Origin: an uncultured Clostridia bacterium
Lineage (GTDB): Bacteria > Bacillota > Clostridia > TANB77 > CAG-508
Assembly: GCA_934120045.1 (NCBI GenBank)
Contig: CAKOTF010000002.1
Span: 152,055-216,054, forward strand
Direction: 5' to 3'
Length of the DNA: 64,000 nt
Of the stretch, positions 34,833 through 43,865 are shown in pieces (the first letter of the stretch is position 1; every line of letters starts with the position of its first letter). Both the position numbers and the translations under genes were made by a program. The notes beneath the pieces are model-generated. The model was not told where the DNA came from. It worked only from the letters and a program-made list of their open reading frames with translations, and searched no databases.

Positions 34833-36839
34833 TTATTCAATTGTTAATTTATCTGTATTATTCAAGTTCATATCAACAGTTTTCTTCAAAATGCCATCAA
34901 TATATACTTTTATTGTAACATTTCCTTTTCCACTAACACTAACTTGTTTATCTGTAACATTTTCTTTTACTTTTTCATCTGTAACAGTTTCGCCATCAAC
35001 AGTTACCTTTAATTGAATTGTATTTGGTGTATTATCAACTTCAACCTCTTTTTGGATAGTTGTACTTGTTGTTTCACCTTTTACACTTTCTGTAACTGGC
35101 TTTTTAATTTTATCTTGATATCCTCTTATTGATTTTACATTTATTGTTACTGTTCCTGTTTTTGTTTCAGTAATTTTATTTACTGTTAAAGTTATTGTTG
35201 AACCTTCATCAACTGTTTCACCAGATTTTATACTTTGGTTTAAAACAACTCCATTGTCTTTTGTTTTATCCTCAGTATATTCAATTTCAACAACTAAACC
35301 TTTTTCTTCTAAGTTTTTCTTTGCTGTTTCTGCATCAACACCATATAAAGATGTTACAACAACTTGTTTTATTCCAGTTCCAATACTTATATATACTTTT
35401 ACTGTATCTCCAGCATTTACTTCTGTTCCTTCATCTGTTTCTTGTTTTGTAATATATCCTGCTTCAATTGTTTTGCTTGTTTCTTCTACAAATTCAAGTT
35501 TTAATTTTGCATCTTTTGCAGATTTTTCAGCATCTTCTTTTGTTGTTCCTACAAATTTTGGAACTTTGGTTTTTTCTGTTCCTAAGCTTACGATTACTTT
35601 AATCTCAGATTTTTCTTTTACTGTTCCATTTTGAGTATATTTTGGAGTTTGTGAAATTATTTTTCCCGCTTCTACATCTGCACTATATTCAGCTTCTCCT
35701 TCTGAATATACTAATTTACTATCTTGAACTAATTTTTTTGCTTCATCTACTGTTTTTCCAACTAAATTAGGAATTGCTACATCTTTTGTTCTTGTAGCAT
35801 TTGCTATTCCTAAAGTTGTTCCTAAACTTAATACAAATAATAATATTAGTCCAACAATTGTTGATAATACTTTATGTTTTTTTACAAATGCAACAAATTT
35901 ATTTTCTTTTTTCTTTGCAGTTGCTTTTGGTCCTCTATTATCATCTTGAATTGTTGATATTCTTTGCGTTGGGGCATCTACATATTCACTATTGTCTACA
36001 AAATTTCCTTGTGGTTCTTTTAATGCTCTTTTTAAATCTATTAACATTGCTGTTGCACTTTGATAACGTAAGTTTGGATCTTTCTTTAATGATTTCATTA
36101 TTATATCATTTACTGCTATTGGAATATTTGGATTTGCAACAATTGCTGCAATTGGCTCTTCTTGCATATGTTTTAATGCTACAGATACTGGTGTATCAGC
36201 ATCAAATGGTACTCTTCCTGTTAACATTTCATACATAACAACACCTAAAGAATATATATCAGATTTTTCATCTGTAAATCCTCCACGTGCATGTTCTGGT
36301 GAAAAATAATGTACTGATCCAATAGTTGTTCCAAATGCTGTAATTGTTGAATTTGATACTGCTTTTGCAATTCCAAAGTCTGTTACTTTTGCAACTCCAT
36401 CTTCTGTTATTATTATATTATGTGGTTTTATATCTCTATGTATAATATGATTTTTATGTGCTGTTTCTAATGCTGATGCAATTTGAATTGCTATATTTAC
36501 TGACCATTTCCATGGAAGTGGTCCTTTTTCTTCTACAATTATATCTTTTAATGTCTTACCTTTTACTAATTCCATTACAATATAATGTAAATTTCCATCA
36601 ACACCTACATCATACACAGAAACAATATTTGGATGTGTTATACTTGCTGCAGATTGTGCTTCAACTTCAAATCTTTTAACAAATTCTTCATCTGTTGTAA
36701 ATTCATCTCTTAATATTTTTATTGCTACATATCTATTTAATACATGACATTTTGCCTTGTATACTGTTGCCATTCCTCCACTGCCTATTTTTTCTAATAT
36801 TTCATATCTGTTTGCTAATAATCTTCCTTTTAAATCCAT
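34833..36839 (-). CDS. prkC: Serine/threonine protein kinase with PASTA domains
   Basis: A 668-residue transmembrane kinase. The kinase domain has the glycine loop GSGGMA (19-24), Lys41, HRDIKPHN (134-141) and DFG (154-156). One membrane helix lies at about 324-346. Outside are three PASTA repeats (about 353-419, 424-487, 490-555) and a further beta-rich C-terminal region (556-668) not found in the shortest family members. PASTA kinases sense muropeptides or lipid II and regulate cell-wall growth and dormancy. The cognate phosphatase gene is immediately upstream. Confidence 0.95.
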   Translation of the reverse strand: MDLKGRLLANRYEILEKIGSGGMATVYKAKCHVLNRYVAIKILRDEFTTDEEFVKRFEVEAQSAASITHPNIVSVYDVGVDGNLHYIVMELVKGKTLKDIIVEEKGPLPWKWSVNIAIQIASALETAHKNHIIHRDIKPHNIIITEDGVAKVTDFGIAKAVSNSTITAFGTTIGSVHYFSPEHARGGFTDEKSDIYSLGVVMYEMLTGRVPFDADTPVSVALKHMQEEPIAAIVANPNIPIAVNDIIMKSLKKDPNLRYQSATAMLIDLKRALKEPQGNFVDNSEYVDAPTQRISTIQDDNRGPKATAKKKENKFVAFVKKHKVLSTIVGLILLFVLSLGTTLGIANATRTKDVAIPNLVGKTVDEAKKLVQDSKLVYSEGEAEYSADVEAGKIISQTPKYTQNGTVKEKSEIKVIVSLGTEKTKVPKFVGTTKEDAEKSAKDAKLKLEFVEETSKTIEAGYITKQETDEGTEVNAGDTVKVYISIGTGIKQVVVTSLYGVDAETAKKNLEEKGLVVEIEYTEDKTKDNGVVLNQSIKSGETVDEGSTITLTVNKITETKTGTVTINVKSIRGYQDKIKKPVTESVKGETTSTTIQKEVEVDNTPNTIQLKVTVDGETVTDEKVKENVTDKQVSVSGKGNVTIKVYIDGILKKTVDMNLNNTDKLTIE

Positions 36840-36915
36840 GATTTTTAAATCCTTCCTAGGTTTTTAGCTAACCCATTGATTTTTCTTTTGAAACTCGAAA
36901 ATTCAAATCGGGTGA

Positions 36916-36946
36916 AGAAAATGTGGCAAAACCACACTTTTCTTAT
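36916..36946. terminator. Possible attenuating hairpin between prpC and prkC
   Basis: AAGAAAA-TGTGG pairs with CCACATTTTCTT with one bulged G. The minus-strand T run after it is weak, so it may reduce prkC expression or process the mRNA rather than end it. Confidence 0.4.
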
Positions 36947-36955
36947 ATTTTTTTA

Positions 36956-37690
36956 TTATATGTTTTTAATAATTACAACTGTTATATTATCCATTCCACC
37001 ATTTTCGTTTGCTAGGTCTACTAGTCTTTGTGGTGCTTTTTCAATATTTCCTGTTGCTATTTGAAAGATATCATCTTGTTTCACCATATTTGTAAGTCCA
37101 TCTGATGAGATTAATAAGATATCTTCTTTTAGAAATCCTTTAACTGCTACATCTGGTTCAACAAATGCATTACATCCTAATGCTTTTAATAGCATATTTT
37201 TCTTTGGATGTACTTCAGCTTCTTCTTTTGTTATTGTTCCGTCTTTTACTAATTTTTGAACATAACTATGATCTGTTGTTAATTTTCTTATAAATGTCTT
37301 TCTTATTCTATATATTCTGCTATCGCCTATGTGCCCAATATATGCCTTATTATTATATATTAAGCAAACTTCTAAAGTAGTACCCATTCCTTCATATTCT
37401 TTATTTTCTCTTGATTTTTCATATACCACCATATTGGCATATTCCATACTACTTGCTATTAGTTGTATAAGACTTTCTCTGTCTTTTGGTGTTTCTTTGA
37501 AATTGTTTTCAATATAATTTTTTGTGCATTTTATTGCTAAATTACTTGCAATTTCTCCGCCTTTATATCCACCCATTCCATCTGCTAATAGGTATAGTTT
37601 TACTTCACTTGATGAATCAGATATATAATATGCATCTTGGTTCATTTCTCTGACTTTTCCAACGTCTGATTTTGCATAAGCAATTATCAT
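36956..37690 (-). CDS. prpC: PP2C-type serine/threonine phosphatase
   Basis: The 244-residue protein has the PPM-family motifs: REMNQDAY (14-21), LLADGMGGYKGGE, GDSRIYR, SSDGLT and the final NGGMDNITVV, with the metal-binding aspartates present. It reverses phosphorylation by the PASTA kinase encoded next. ATG 37690 follows GAGGTGA. It sits between rlmN and prkC in the usual Firmicute order. Confidence 0.95.
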   Translation of the reverse strand: MIIAYAKSDVGKVREMNQDAYYISDSSSEVKLYLLADGMGGYKGGEIASNLAIKCTKNYIENNFKETPKDRESLIQLIASSMEYANMVVYEKSRENKEYEGMGTTLEVCLIYNNKAYIGHIGDSRIYRIRKTFIRKLTTDHSYVQKLVKDGTITKEEAEVHPKKNMLLKALGCNAFVEPDVAVKGFLKEDILLISSDGLTNMVKQDDIFQIATGNIEKAPQRLVDLANENGGMDNITVVIIKNI

Positions 37691-37772
37691 ATTTCACCTC
37701 ATATCTTTCTATATGTTTTTAGTTATATCATATATAAAAATTTTTTTCAATTATTTTCACGAATTTTCCATA

Positions 37773-38798
37773 TTATGATTGTAGGTTTTGTCTTCTTAAT
37801 TGTCCACAAGCTGCATCTATATCTGAACCCAACTCTCTTCTTATTGTTGCTACTATTCCATGGTCATTTAGATAATCTCTAAACTTAATTATATTTTCAT
37901 TTGAACTCTTAGTATATGCTCCATTTTCTATTTTATTAATAGGTATCAAATTTACATGACATATCATTCCGCTTAATAAATGTACTAATTCTTTTGCATC
38001 TTCTAAATTATCATTATTGTCTTTTGCTAATGCATATTCAAATGAAATTCTTCTATTTGTTTTCGCAATATAATCTTTACAAGCTTGTAATAATTCTTCT
38101 ATTGGAAATGCATTATTTACAGGCATCATACTACTTCTTTTTTCATTTGTTGTAGCATGTAATGATATTGATAATGTACATTGAATATTTTCATCTGCTA
38201 ATCTATAAATTGCTGGTACTAATCCACTTGTTGAAACACTTATATGTCTTGCACCTATATTTATTCCTTTTGGATTATTTATTATTCTAATAGCATTTAC
38301 AACATTATTATAATTATTTAATGGTTCTCCTATTCCCATAAATACTACATTTGATATTCTTATATTATTGTCTTGTTCTACAGCTAATATTTGTTCTACA
38401 ATTTCTCCAGATGTTAAATTTCTTACAAATGGAATTCCTGTTGATGCACAGAATTTGCATCCCATTTTACATCCAACTTGTGATGATACACATATACTGT
38501 ATCCATGATGATAGCTCATTAGTACTGTTTCTATTGCATTTCCATCTAATAAGTCAAATAAATATTTTTTTGTTCCATCACTTGACTCTAATTTTCTTAA
38601 AATCTTGAAATTGCACATTGTATAATTTTCTTTTAATTTTTCTCTTAGTTGTAAAGAAAGATTTGTCATTTCATCAAATTCTTTGACTTTTTCTTCATAT
38701 AACCACTTAAATACTTGTTCTGCTCTAAATGGCTTTTCTCCCATTTGAACAAATTCTTCTTTTAGACTATCTAAATTATAATCTTTTATATTTCTCAT
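37773..38798 (-). CDS. rlmN: 23S rRNA / tRNA adenine C2-methyltransferase RlmN
   Basis: The 341-residue radical SAM enzyme has the cluster motif CKMGCKFCAST, the SAM-contacting GIGEPLNN and the methyl-carrying C-terminal Cys in DAACGQLRRQ. It methylates A2503 of 23S rRNA and A37 of some tRNAs. Its AGGAG binding site lies inside the end of the U32 gene, and the two are separated by only two bases. Confidence 0.97.
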   Translation of the reverse strand: MRNIKDYNLDSLKEEFVQMGEKPFRAEQVFKWLYEEKVKEFDEMTNLSLQLREKLKENYTMCNFKILRKLESSDGTKKYLFDLLDGNAIETVLMSYHHGYSICVSSQVGCKMGCKFCASTGIPFVRNLTSGEIVEQILAVEQDNNIRISNVVFMGIGEPLNNYNNVVNAIRIINNPKGINIGARHISVSTSGLVPAIYRLADENIQCTLSISLHATTNEKRSSMMPVNNAFPIEELLQACKDYIAKTNRRISFEYALAKDNNDNLEDAKELVHLLSGMICHVNLIPINKIENGAYTKSSNENIIKFRDYLNDHGIVATIRRELGSDIDAACGQLRRQNLQS

Positions 38799-38800
38799 TA

Positions 38801-40030
38801 TTATTTTTTTCTCCTAATAATCCAATTTTTTTCACATTTTATTGGAAGAAGTATTTTTACTTGTTGACCTTTTACCCCTGGATTTATAAATTCAATTTCT
38901 TTGTCTGTTTCTATATCCCACATTTTCTCTATTTTGAATACAACTGGCTCTATATGATGTGGTACTAAAATTTCCATTGTATCTCCAACTTGTAATCTAT
39001 TTCTTACTTCCATAATTGATTTTTCTTCATTGTATTCCACAACTTTTCCACCAAATTGGTATAACTCATTATATTGGTGTCCATCATATTCTTGTATATC
39101 TTGATTTTTTCTATCATTGAAATAAAATGTTGTTAATTCTCTTGTTTTTATTTTTTCAATTTCTTTTAAATATTTATCAACATCATAATGTGATGGATCT
39201 TTTTTATAATCATCTATTGCATTTCTATAAACATTTACTATACTTGCAACATAATATTCTGTTTTTAAACGTCCTTCTATTTTTACACTGTCAACTCCCA
39301 TGTCTATTATTTCTGGAAGTTCTCTTATTAAACATAAATCTTTTGATGAAAATATACTTGTTCCATGTTCGTCCATTTCTATTGGCATATATTGTCCTGG
39401 ATTATTTCTTTCTTCTGCATATAAATTATATGACCATCTACAGCTTTGTGCACAATCTCCTAAATTAGCACTTCTACAAGCTAAGAAATCACTCAAGAAA
39501 CATCTTCCAGAATATGCAAAACATATTGCACCATGTACAAATATTTCAATTTCCATTCCTTCTGGTTTATTTGCCATTATATATTTTAATTGTTCTTTAT
39601 TTAATTCTCTTGCCATTATCATTCTTTTGGCACCATTTTTATACCAGAAATTACATGAGTGTAAGCTTACAAGATTAGCTTGTGTACTTACATTTATTGG
39701 AACACTTGGTGCATATTGTTTTAATGTTTCTATTACTCCTCCATCTGCTGCAATTATTCCATCTGGCTTTATTTCTTCTAATTTTTTTGCCATTTCTATT
39801 ATTTCTGGATATGTTTCATCCCAAGCATATATATTTAATGCTACATATACTTTTTTTCCAATACTATGTGCATATTTTATTGTTTGTATTAAATCATCAT
39901 CTTGTATTTCTGCTCTCGATCTTAATGATAATGATGCTGTTCCGCAATATACTGCATCTGCTCCGTATAAAAATGCTATTTTTGCTTTTTCAAATGATCC
40001 TGCTGGTGCTAATAATTCTATTTCTTTCAC
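38801..40030 (-). CDS. Peptidase U32 family protein (tRNA/rRNA hydroxylation type)
   Basis: The chosen start is GTG 40030 (protein begins MKEIELLAPAGS), 11 bases after AAAGGA. A GTG at 40057 lies further upstream but lacks a binding site. The 409-residue protein has the U32 signature around IEIFVHGAICFAYSGRC followed by four conserved cysteines (LACRSANLGDCAQSC) and a C-terminal beta domain. Bacterial relatives (TrhP/RlhA) take part in prephenate- or iron-linked hydroxylation of tRNA or 23S rRNA rather than proteolysis. First gene of the U32-rlmN-prpC-prkC-rsgA row. Confidence 0.9.
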   Translation of the reverse strand: MKEIELLAPAGSFEKAKIAFLYGADAVYCGTASLSLRSRAEIQDDDLIQTIKYAHSIGKKVYVALNIYAWDETYPEIIEMAKKLEEIKPDGIIAADGGVIETLKQYAPSVPINVSTQANLVSLHSCNFWYKNGAKRMIMARELNKEQLKYIMANKPEGMEIEIFVHGAICFAYSGRCFLSDFLACRSANLGDCAQSCRWSYNLYAEERNNPGQYMPIEMDEHGTSIFSSKDLCLIRELPEIIDMGVDSVKIEGRLKTEYYVASIVNVYRNAIDDYKKDPSHYDVDKYLKEIEKIKTRELTTFYFNDRKNQDIQEYDGHQYNELYQFGGKVVEYNEEKSIMEVRNRLQVGDTMEILVPHHIEPVVFKIEKMWDIETDKEIEFINPGVKGQQVKILLPIKCEKNWIIRRKK

Positions 40031-40091
40031 TTTATTTCTATTCCTTTCTTTTTTCACGATAGCACATTTTGTGCCTAATAATACAGGTTAA

Positions 40092-40120
40092 ATTATACTC
40101 TATTTATGGATTATTGTCAA
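40092..40120 (-). promoter_or_regulatory. Promoter of the U32-rlmN-prpC-prkC row
   Basis: Consensus TTGACA (40115-40120), a 17-bp spacer and TATAAT (40092-40097) on the minus strand. A small GCACA/TGTGC inverted repeat sits in the leader at 40062-40074. Confidence 0.88.
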
Positions 40121-40122
40121 CT

Positions 40123-40205
40123 AAAAAAGCGAATCTAAGATTTTCTATCAAATGAAAATTTTAAGAAAAATCTAAGACTCGCCATATTTATCTAGTACAG
40201 AAAGT
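40123..40205. repeat. Dispersed 83-bp intergenic repeat, copy 1
   Basis: Aligns without gaps to 41765-41847. Shared words include CTAAGA, TTTCTAT, CATATTTAT and GTACAGAAA. It lies between a terminator and the U32 promoter, and its arms can form an imperfect hairpin (GCGA...TCGC). Confidence 0.55.
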
Positions 40206-40225
40206 TCTCCTACAAGGAGAACTTT
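40199..40225. repeat. Perfect 12-bp inverted repeat
   Basis: GAAAGTTCTCCT and AGGAGAACTTTC around a three-base loop. There is no T run on either side, so it is not a standard terminator. It adjoins repeat copy 1 and is absent from copy 2. Confidence 0.6.
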
Positions 40226-40233
40226 CCTAGTAT

Positions 40234-40270
40234 ATAAAAAAGCCTTAAACACATAAAGTGCTTAAAGCCT
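40234..40270 (-). terminator. Terminator of the ychF-DUF1294 unit
   Basis: A 13-bp stem with G-U pairs (AGGCTTTAAGCAC with GTGTTTAAGGCTT on the minus strand) followed by TTTT. Confidence 0.78.
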
Positions 40271-40276
40271 ATAATT

Positions 40277-40576
40277 TTACATTATGAATTTTAAATATAT
40301 AAACAAAACTACCTCTAATATCAATATTGCTGGCATTCCAATTGTAAACTTTAGTTTTTTAGTTTTATGTCTAAATGTGTACATTCCAGAAATTGTTCCA
40401 ATTCCTCCACCTAATAATGTAATTAAAAATAATGTGTTTTCCGGAATTCTCCATCTTCCTTTTTTTGCTTTTCTTTTATCTGACCACATAACATAAAAAC
40501 CTATTAAATTTATTATTATTAAATATATTACAAAATTTCTAGTTGTAAATAGATTAAATTCAGTTAAATTTTCCAT
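40277..40576 (-). CDS. DUF1294 membrane protein
   Basis: A 99-residue protein with three predicted membrane helices (about 14-31, 46-65, 78-97) and the family core SDKRKAKKGRWRIPE followed by LLGGGIGTISGM and FRHKTKK. The function of DUF1294 proteins is unknown. ATG 40576 follows AAAAGGA. It lies 16 bases behind ychF and shares its transcript. Confidence 0.85.
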   Translation of the reverse strand: MENLTEFNLFTTRNFVIYLIIINLIGFYVMWSDKRKAKKGRWRIPENTLFLITLLGGGIGTISGMYTFRHKTKKLKFTIGMPAILILEVVLFIYLKFIM

Positions 40577-40592
40577 ATTTTATCCTTTTCTA

Positions 40593-41684
40593 TTAAACAT
40601 TGAACTTAAATACTACTATATCTCCATCTTGCATTACATATTCTTTTCCTTCTTGTCTAACAAGTCCCTTTTCTTTTGCAGCAAGCATTGAGCCTTCTTT
40701 CATCAAATCATTATATGATACAACCTCTGCTTTAATAAATCCTCTTTCAAAGTCAGAGTGAATTTTTCCAGCAGCTTGTGGTGCTTTTGTTCCTTTTGTT
40801 ATTGTCCATGCTCTTACTTCAGTTTCACCAGCTGTAAGGAATGACATTAATCCAAGTAAATCATAGCTTTTCTTTATTAATTTGTCTAATCCTGATTCTT
40901 CTAATCCAAGAGCATCTAACATTTCTTTTTTATCTGAATCATCTAGTCCTGATAATTCTTCTTCTATTTTTACACATAGTGGAATTACTTCTGCATGTTC
41001 TTTTGCAGCATATTCTTTTACTTGTTTTACCATTTCTTCATCATCTGCTGTTTGAATTTGCTCTTCAGATATATTGGCAATATAAATTATTGGTTTTGAT
41101 GTTAATAAAAACATATCTTTTACTAATTCTTGTTCATCTTCATTACATTCTACAGCTCTTGCTGGAATTCCGTTATTTAAGTTTTCTTTTAATTTTTCAA
41201 TTAAGTCTATTTCTGCTTGATATTTTTTATCTGCTTTTAAGTTTTTCTTTGCCTTGTCTAATCTTTTATCAAGTGTTTCTAAATCTGCAAATATTAATTC
41301 TAAATTAATTGTTTCTATATCTCTTAATGGATTTACACTTCCATCTACATGTATTACATTTGGATCTTCAAAACATCTTACAACTTGGCAAATTGCGTCT
41401 ACTTCTCTTATGTGTGATAAAAATTTGTTTCCTAATCCTTCACCTTTGCTTGCTCCTTTTACTAATCCTGCTATATCAACAAATTCTACTATTGCTTTTG
41501 TTATTTTGGCTGGATTATACATTTTTGCAAGATTGTCTATTCTTTCATCAGGTACTGCTACAACTCCTACATTTGGTTCTATTGTACAAAATGGATAGTT
41601 TGCACATTCTGCTCCTGCTTTTGTTATACTATTAAACATTGTACTTTTTCCTACATTTGGTAAGCCTACTATTCCTATTTTCAT
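40593..41684 (-). CDS. ychF: Redox-regulated ATPase YchF (Obg/OLA1 family)
   Basis: The 363-residue P-loop NTPase has G1 GLPNVGKS (7-14), the altered G4 region, DIAGLVKGASKGEGLGN and a C-terminal TGS domain (TAGETEVRAW to the end). YchF prefers ATP to GTP, binds ribosomes and is linked to stress and oxidative responses. ATG 41684 follows AAAGGAA. It is co-transcribed with the DUF1294 gene. Confidence 0.97.
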   Translation of the reverse strand: MKIGIVGLPNVGKSTMFNSITKAGAECANYPFCTIEPNVGVVAVPDERIDNLAKMYNPAKITKAIVEFVDIAGLVKGASKGEGLGNKFLSHIREVDAICQVVRCFEDPNVIHVDGSVNPLRDIETINLELIFADLETLDKRLDKAKKNLKADKKYQAEIDLIEKLKENLNNGIPARAVECNEDEQELVKDMFLLTSKPIIYIANISEEQIQTADDEEMVKQVKEYAAKEHAEVIPLCVKIEEELSGLDDSDKKEMLDALGLEESGLDKLIKKSYDLLGLMSFLTAGETEVRAWTITKGTKAPQAAGKIHSDFERGFIKAEVVSYNDLMKEGSMLAAKEKGLVRQEGKEYVMQDGDIVVFKFNV

Positions 41685-41764
41685 TTTATCACATTTCCTT
41701 TTCTTATTATTTTACACATATTTTATTATAATACCAATTCTTACTTTTGTAAATATTTTTAACA

Positions 41765-41847
41765 ATAAAAGTGGCTCTAAGAATTTCTATGTAATGGTAA
41801 TTACTTAGAGATTCTATAATTCACATATTTATTCTGTACAGAAAAAA
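41765..41847. repeat. Dispersed 83-bp intergenic repeat, copy 2
   Basis: Ungapped partner of 40123-40205. It lies between the ferredoxin terminator and the upstream region of ychF. The stem CTCTAAG with CTTAGAG can form within it. Confidence 0.55.
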
Positions 41848-41880
41848 AGAAGCCTTGATTTTATATTATATTCAAGGCTC
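41841..41880 (-). terminator. Terminator of the lepB-holB-ricT-ferredoxin unit
   Basis: On the minus strand AGCCTTGA pairs perfectly with TCAAGGCT, followed by T residues. Confidence 0.88.
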
Positions 41881-41885
41881 TTAAT

Positions 41886-42074
41886 CTATTCAGCATCTTC
41901 TGTTACCTCAATTGGTGCTTCAACTGGACAAACACCTGCACATGTTCCACATCCTATACATGCAGATTCATCTATAACAAAACAAGTTTCTCCTTGTGAT
42001 ATACATCCAACAGGACAATTTGCAGCACATGCACCACAGCTTATACATTTATCACATTGTATTCTATATGCCAT
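41886..42074 (-). CDS. 2[4Fe-4S] ferredoxin
   Basis: The start is ATG 42074 (MAYRIQCDKC) behind AAGGTGG. The 62-residue protein has two clusters of CxxCxxCxxxCP type (CDKCISCGACAANCP and CIGCGTCAGVCP) as in clostridial ferredoxins, plus an acidic C-terminus. It carries electrons at low potential for oxidoreductases. It is the last gene behind ricT. Confidence 0.95.
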   Translation of the reverse strand: MAYRIQCDKCISCGACAANCPVGCISQGETCFVIDESACIGCGTCAGVCPVEAPIEVTEDAE

Positions 42075-42092
42075 TACATTCACCACCTTTCA

Positions 42093-42956
42093 CTAATTTT
42101 CTTCTTCTATTTTATCTTCTTCTAAATTGTCTTCTTCTATTTTTACATCTTTTATAACTTTTATGTCTTTTACTTCATATCTTTTTTGTTTAAAAATATC
42201 TCCATCTTTTATTCTAACTCTAACTACTTCTTTTAATGTTTCAACATTATCAACTTCTCCAACACCATCTGGAGTTTTTACTATTGCTCCTACATGTGGT
42301 AATCTTTTTTCTTTTTCTTCATATACTTCTTGTTCATATTTTAAACAACACATTAATCTACCACAATTTCCTGAAATTTTTGTTGGGTTTAATGAAAGAT
42401 TTTGTTCTTTTGCCATTTTTATTGATACTGTTTCAAAGTCCCCTAAAAATGAACAACAACATAATTCACGTCCACAAACTCCATTTCCACCAATCCTTTT
42501 TACTTCATCTCTTACACCTATTTGTCTTAGTTCTATTCTTGTCTTATATGTTGCAGCTAAATCTTTAACAAGTTCTCTAAAATCCACTCTTCCATCTGAG
42601 GTAAATGAAAATAATATTTTACTATTATCAAATTTATATTCTACATCTGTTAAAGTCATGTCTAATTTATATTCTTTAATTTTTTTATTACAATATTCAA
42701 ATGCTTCTTTTTCTTTCTTTTTTAAGTCTTCTGCATGTTTTAAATCTTTGCTTGATGCAAGTCTTAAAACTTTTTTTAATGGTGAATTTAATTTTTCTTC
42801 ATCTATCATTCTTACTGGAATTATTACTTCTGCAATATCTTCACCTTGCGTTGTTTCAACAATAATATATTCACCCTTTTGGACTTCTAGCCATTTAGGA
42901 TCAAAAAAATATATTTTTCCTAATCTCTTAAATCTAACTCCTACTATTTTTTTCAT
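42093..42956 (-). CDS. ricT: PSP1-domain protein RicT (YaaT)
   Basis: The 287-residue protein has the PSP1 domain (about 1-110) and the cysteine segments CGRELCCC and CGRLMCCLKYE that, in Bacillus, bind iron-sulfur clusters in the RicAFT complex. That complex promotes RNase Y-dependent mRNA processing and phosphorelay control. The C-terminal 30 residues are acidic and Lys/Glu rich. Its position behind holB matches the usual Firmicute order. Confidence 0.93.
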   Translation of the reverse strand: MKKIVGVRFKRLGKIYFFDPKWLEVQKGEYIIVETTQGEDIAEVIIPVRMIDEEKLNSPLKKVLRLASSKDLKHAEDLKKKEKEAFEYCNKKIKEYKLDMTLTDVEYKFDNSKILFSFTSDGRVDFRELVKDLAATYKTRIELRQIGVRDEVKRIGGNGVCGRELCCCSFLGDFETVSIKMAKEQNLSLNPTKISGNCGRLMCCLKYEQEVYEEKEKRLPHVGAIVKTPDGVGEVDNVETLKEVVRVRIKDGDIFKQKRYEVKDIKVIKDVKIEEDNLEEDKIEEEN

Positions 42957-42970
42957 TCATTACGTCCTTT

Positions 42971-43864
42971 CTATTTTCGAAATAAATAATTTATATTAAA
43001 TAATAAATTATCTATGCACATATCATAATTACTATTTGCTTTTAGTCTTTTTTTAGTTTCTTCTACAATATCTATAGCATTTATATATCTTAAATCTTCT
43101 TTACTTAATTTTAACAATAAAACATTTATATATTCTAAAACAGAGTAAATTTCTTCTTTGGCTTTATATATTTCTTCTGACATTTTTACAATATCTATTA
43201 TATCTTTATTTTTAAAACTTTTTAATATATTTTCAATATTTTCATATAAAGCTTTATTTTCATTTAGTTTTAATGCTTTTCCTATACTACCTTGTGAAAG
43301 ATTTATTATACTATCATCAATCTCTATTTCTGAATAATTTTGTTTTATATAATCTTTCACTTCAGAAATTTCTAAATTTTCGAAATGTATCCTTGTACAT
43401 CTTGATTTTATAGTACTTAACATATTATCTTCATTTGAACATATTAATATAATCGTTACATATTCTGGTGGTTCTTCTAATGTTTTTAATAAGCAATTTT
43501 GTGCTTCTGATGTCATAGTATCACTATCATCTATTATATATACTTTATTGTCTGATACTATTGGTTTTTCTGCTACTTTCCTTTGCATTTCCCTTATTTG
43601 ATCTATTTTTACTTTTCCATCTTGTGATTCTATCATCATAAAATCTGGATTATTGTTAGAATCAAATTCTATACATGCTTTACATCTACAATTTTCTTCG
43701 TTTGGTGTTGAACATAGTAGTTTTTTTGCAAATTCTAAGGCTATTTTTTTCTTTCCGATTCCTTCTGTTCCCCAAAACAAATAACTATGTGATGTTTTGT
43801 TTAATTCTAAGGCTTTTTTTAATATTGTTTTATTTTTTTCGTTTCCAATTATTTTTTCAAACAA
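42971..43864 (-). CDS. holB: DNA polymerase III delta-prime subunit
   Basis: The best start is TTG 43864 (protein begins MFEKIIGNEKN), six bases after GGAGGAG; an upstream in-frame TTG at 43879 would place that binding site inside the gene. The 297-residue AAA+ protein has Walker A-like GTEGIGKKK, a Cys-rich zinc segment (CSTPNEENCRCKAC), the sensor LLKTLEEPP and arginine-finger region SRCTRI. It is part of the sliding-clamp loader. Confidence 0.93.
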   Translation of the reverse strand: MFEKIIGNEKNKTILKKALELNKTSHSYLFWGTEGIGKKKIALEFAKKLLCSTPNEENCRCKACIEFDSNNNPDFMMIESQDGKVKIDQIREMQRKVAEKPIVSDNKVYIIDDSDTMTSEAQNCLLKTLEEPPEYVTIILICSNEDNMLSTIKSRCTRIHFENLEISEVKDYIKQNYSEIEIDDSIINLSQGSIGKALKLNENKALYENIENILKSFKNKDIIDIVKMSEEIYKAKEEIYSVLEYINVLLLKLSKEDLRYINAIDIVEETKKRLKANSNYDMCIDNLLFNINYLFRK

Positions 43865-43865
43865 T

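Noticed and set aside
38801..40057. Upstream GTG at 40057 as start of the U32 gene
   Set aside because: It has no ribosome binding site, whereas GTG 40030 is correctly spaced from AAAGGA and matches the family N-terminus.
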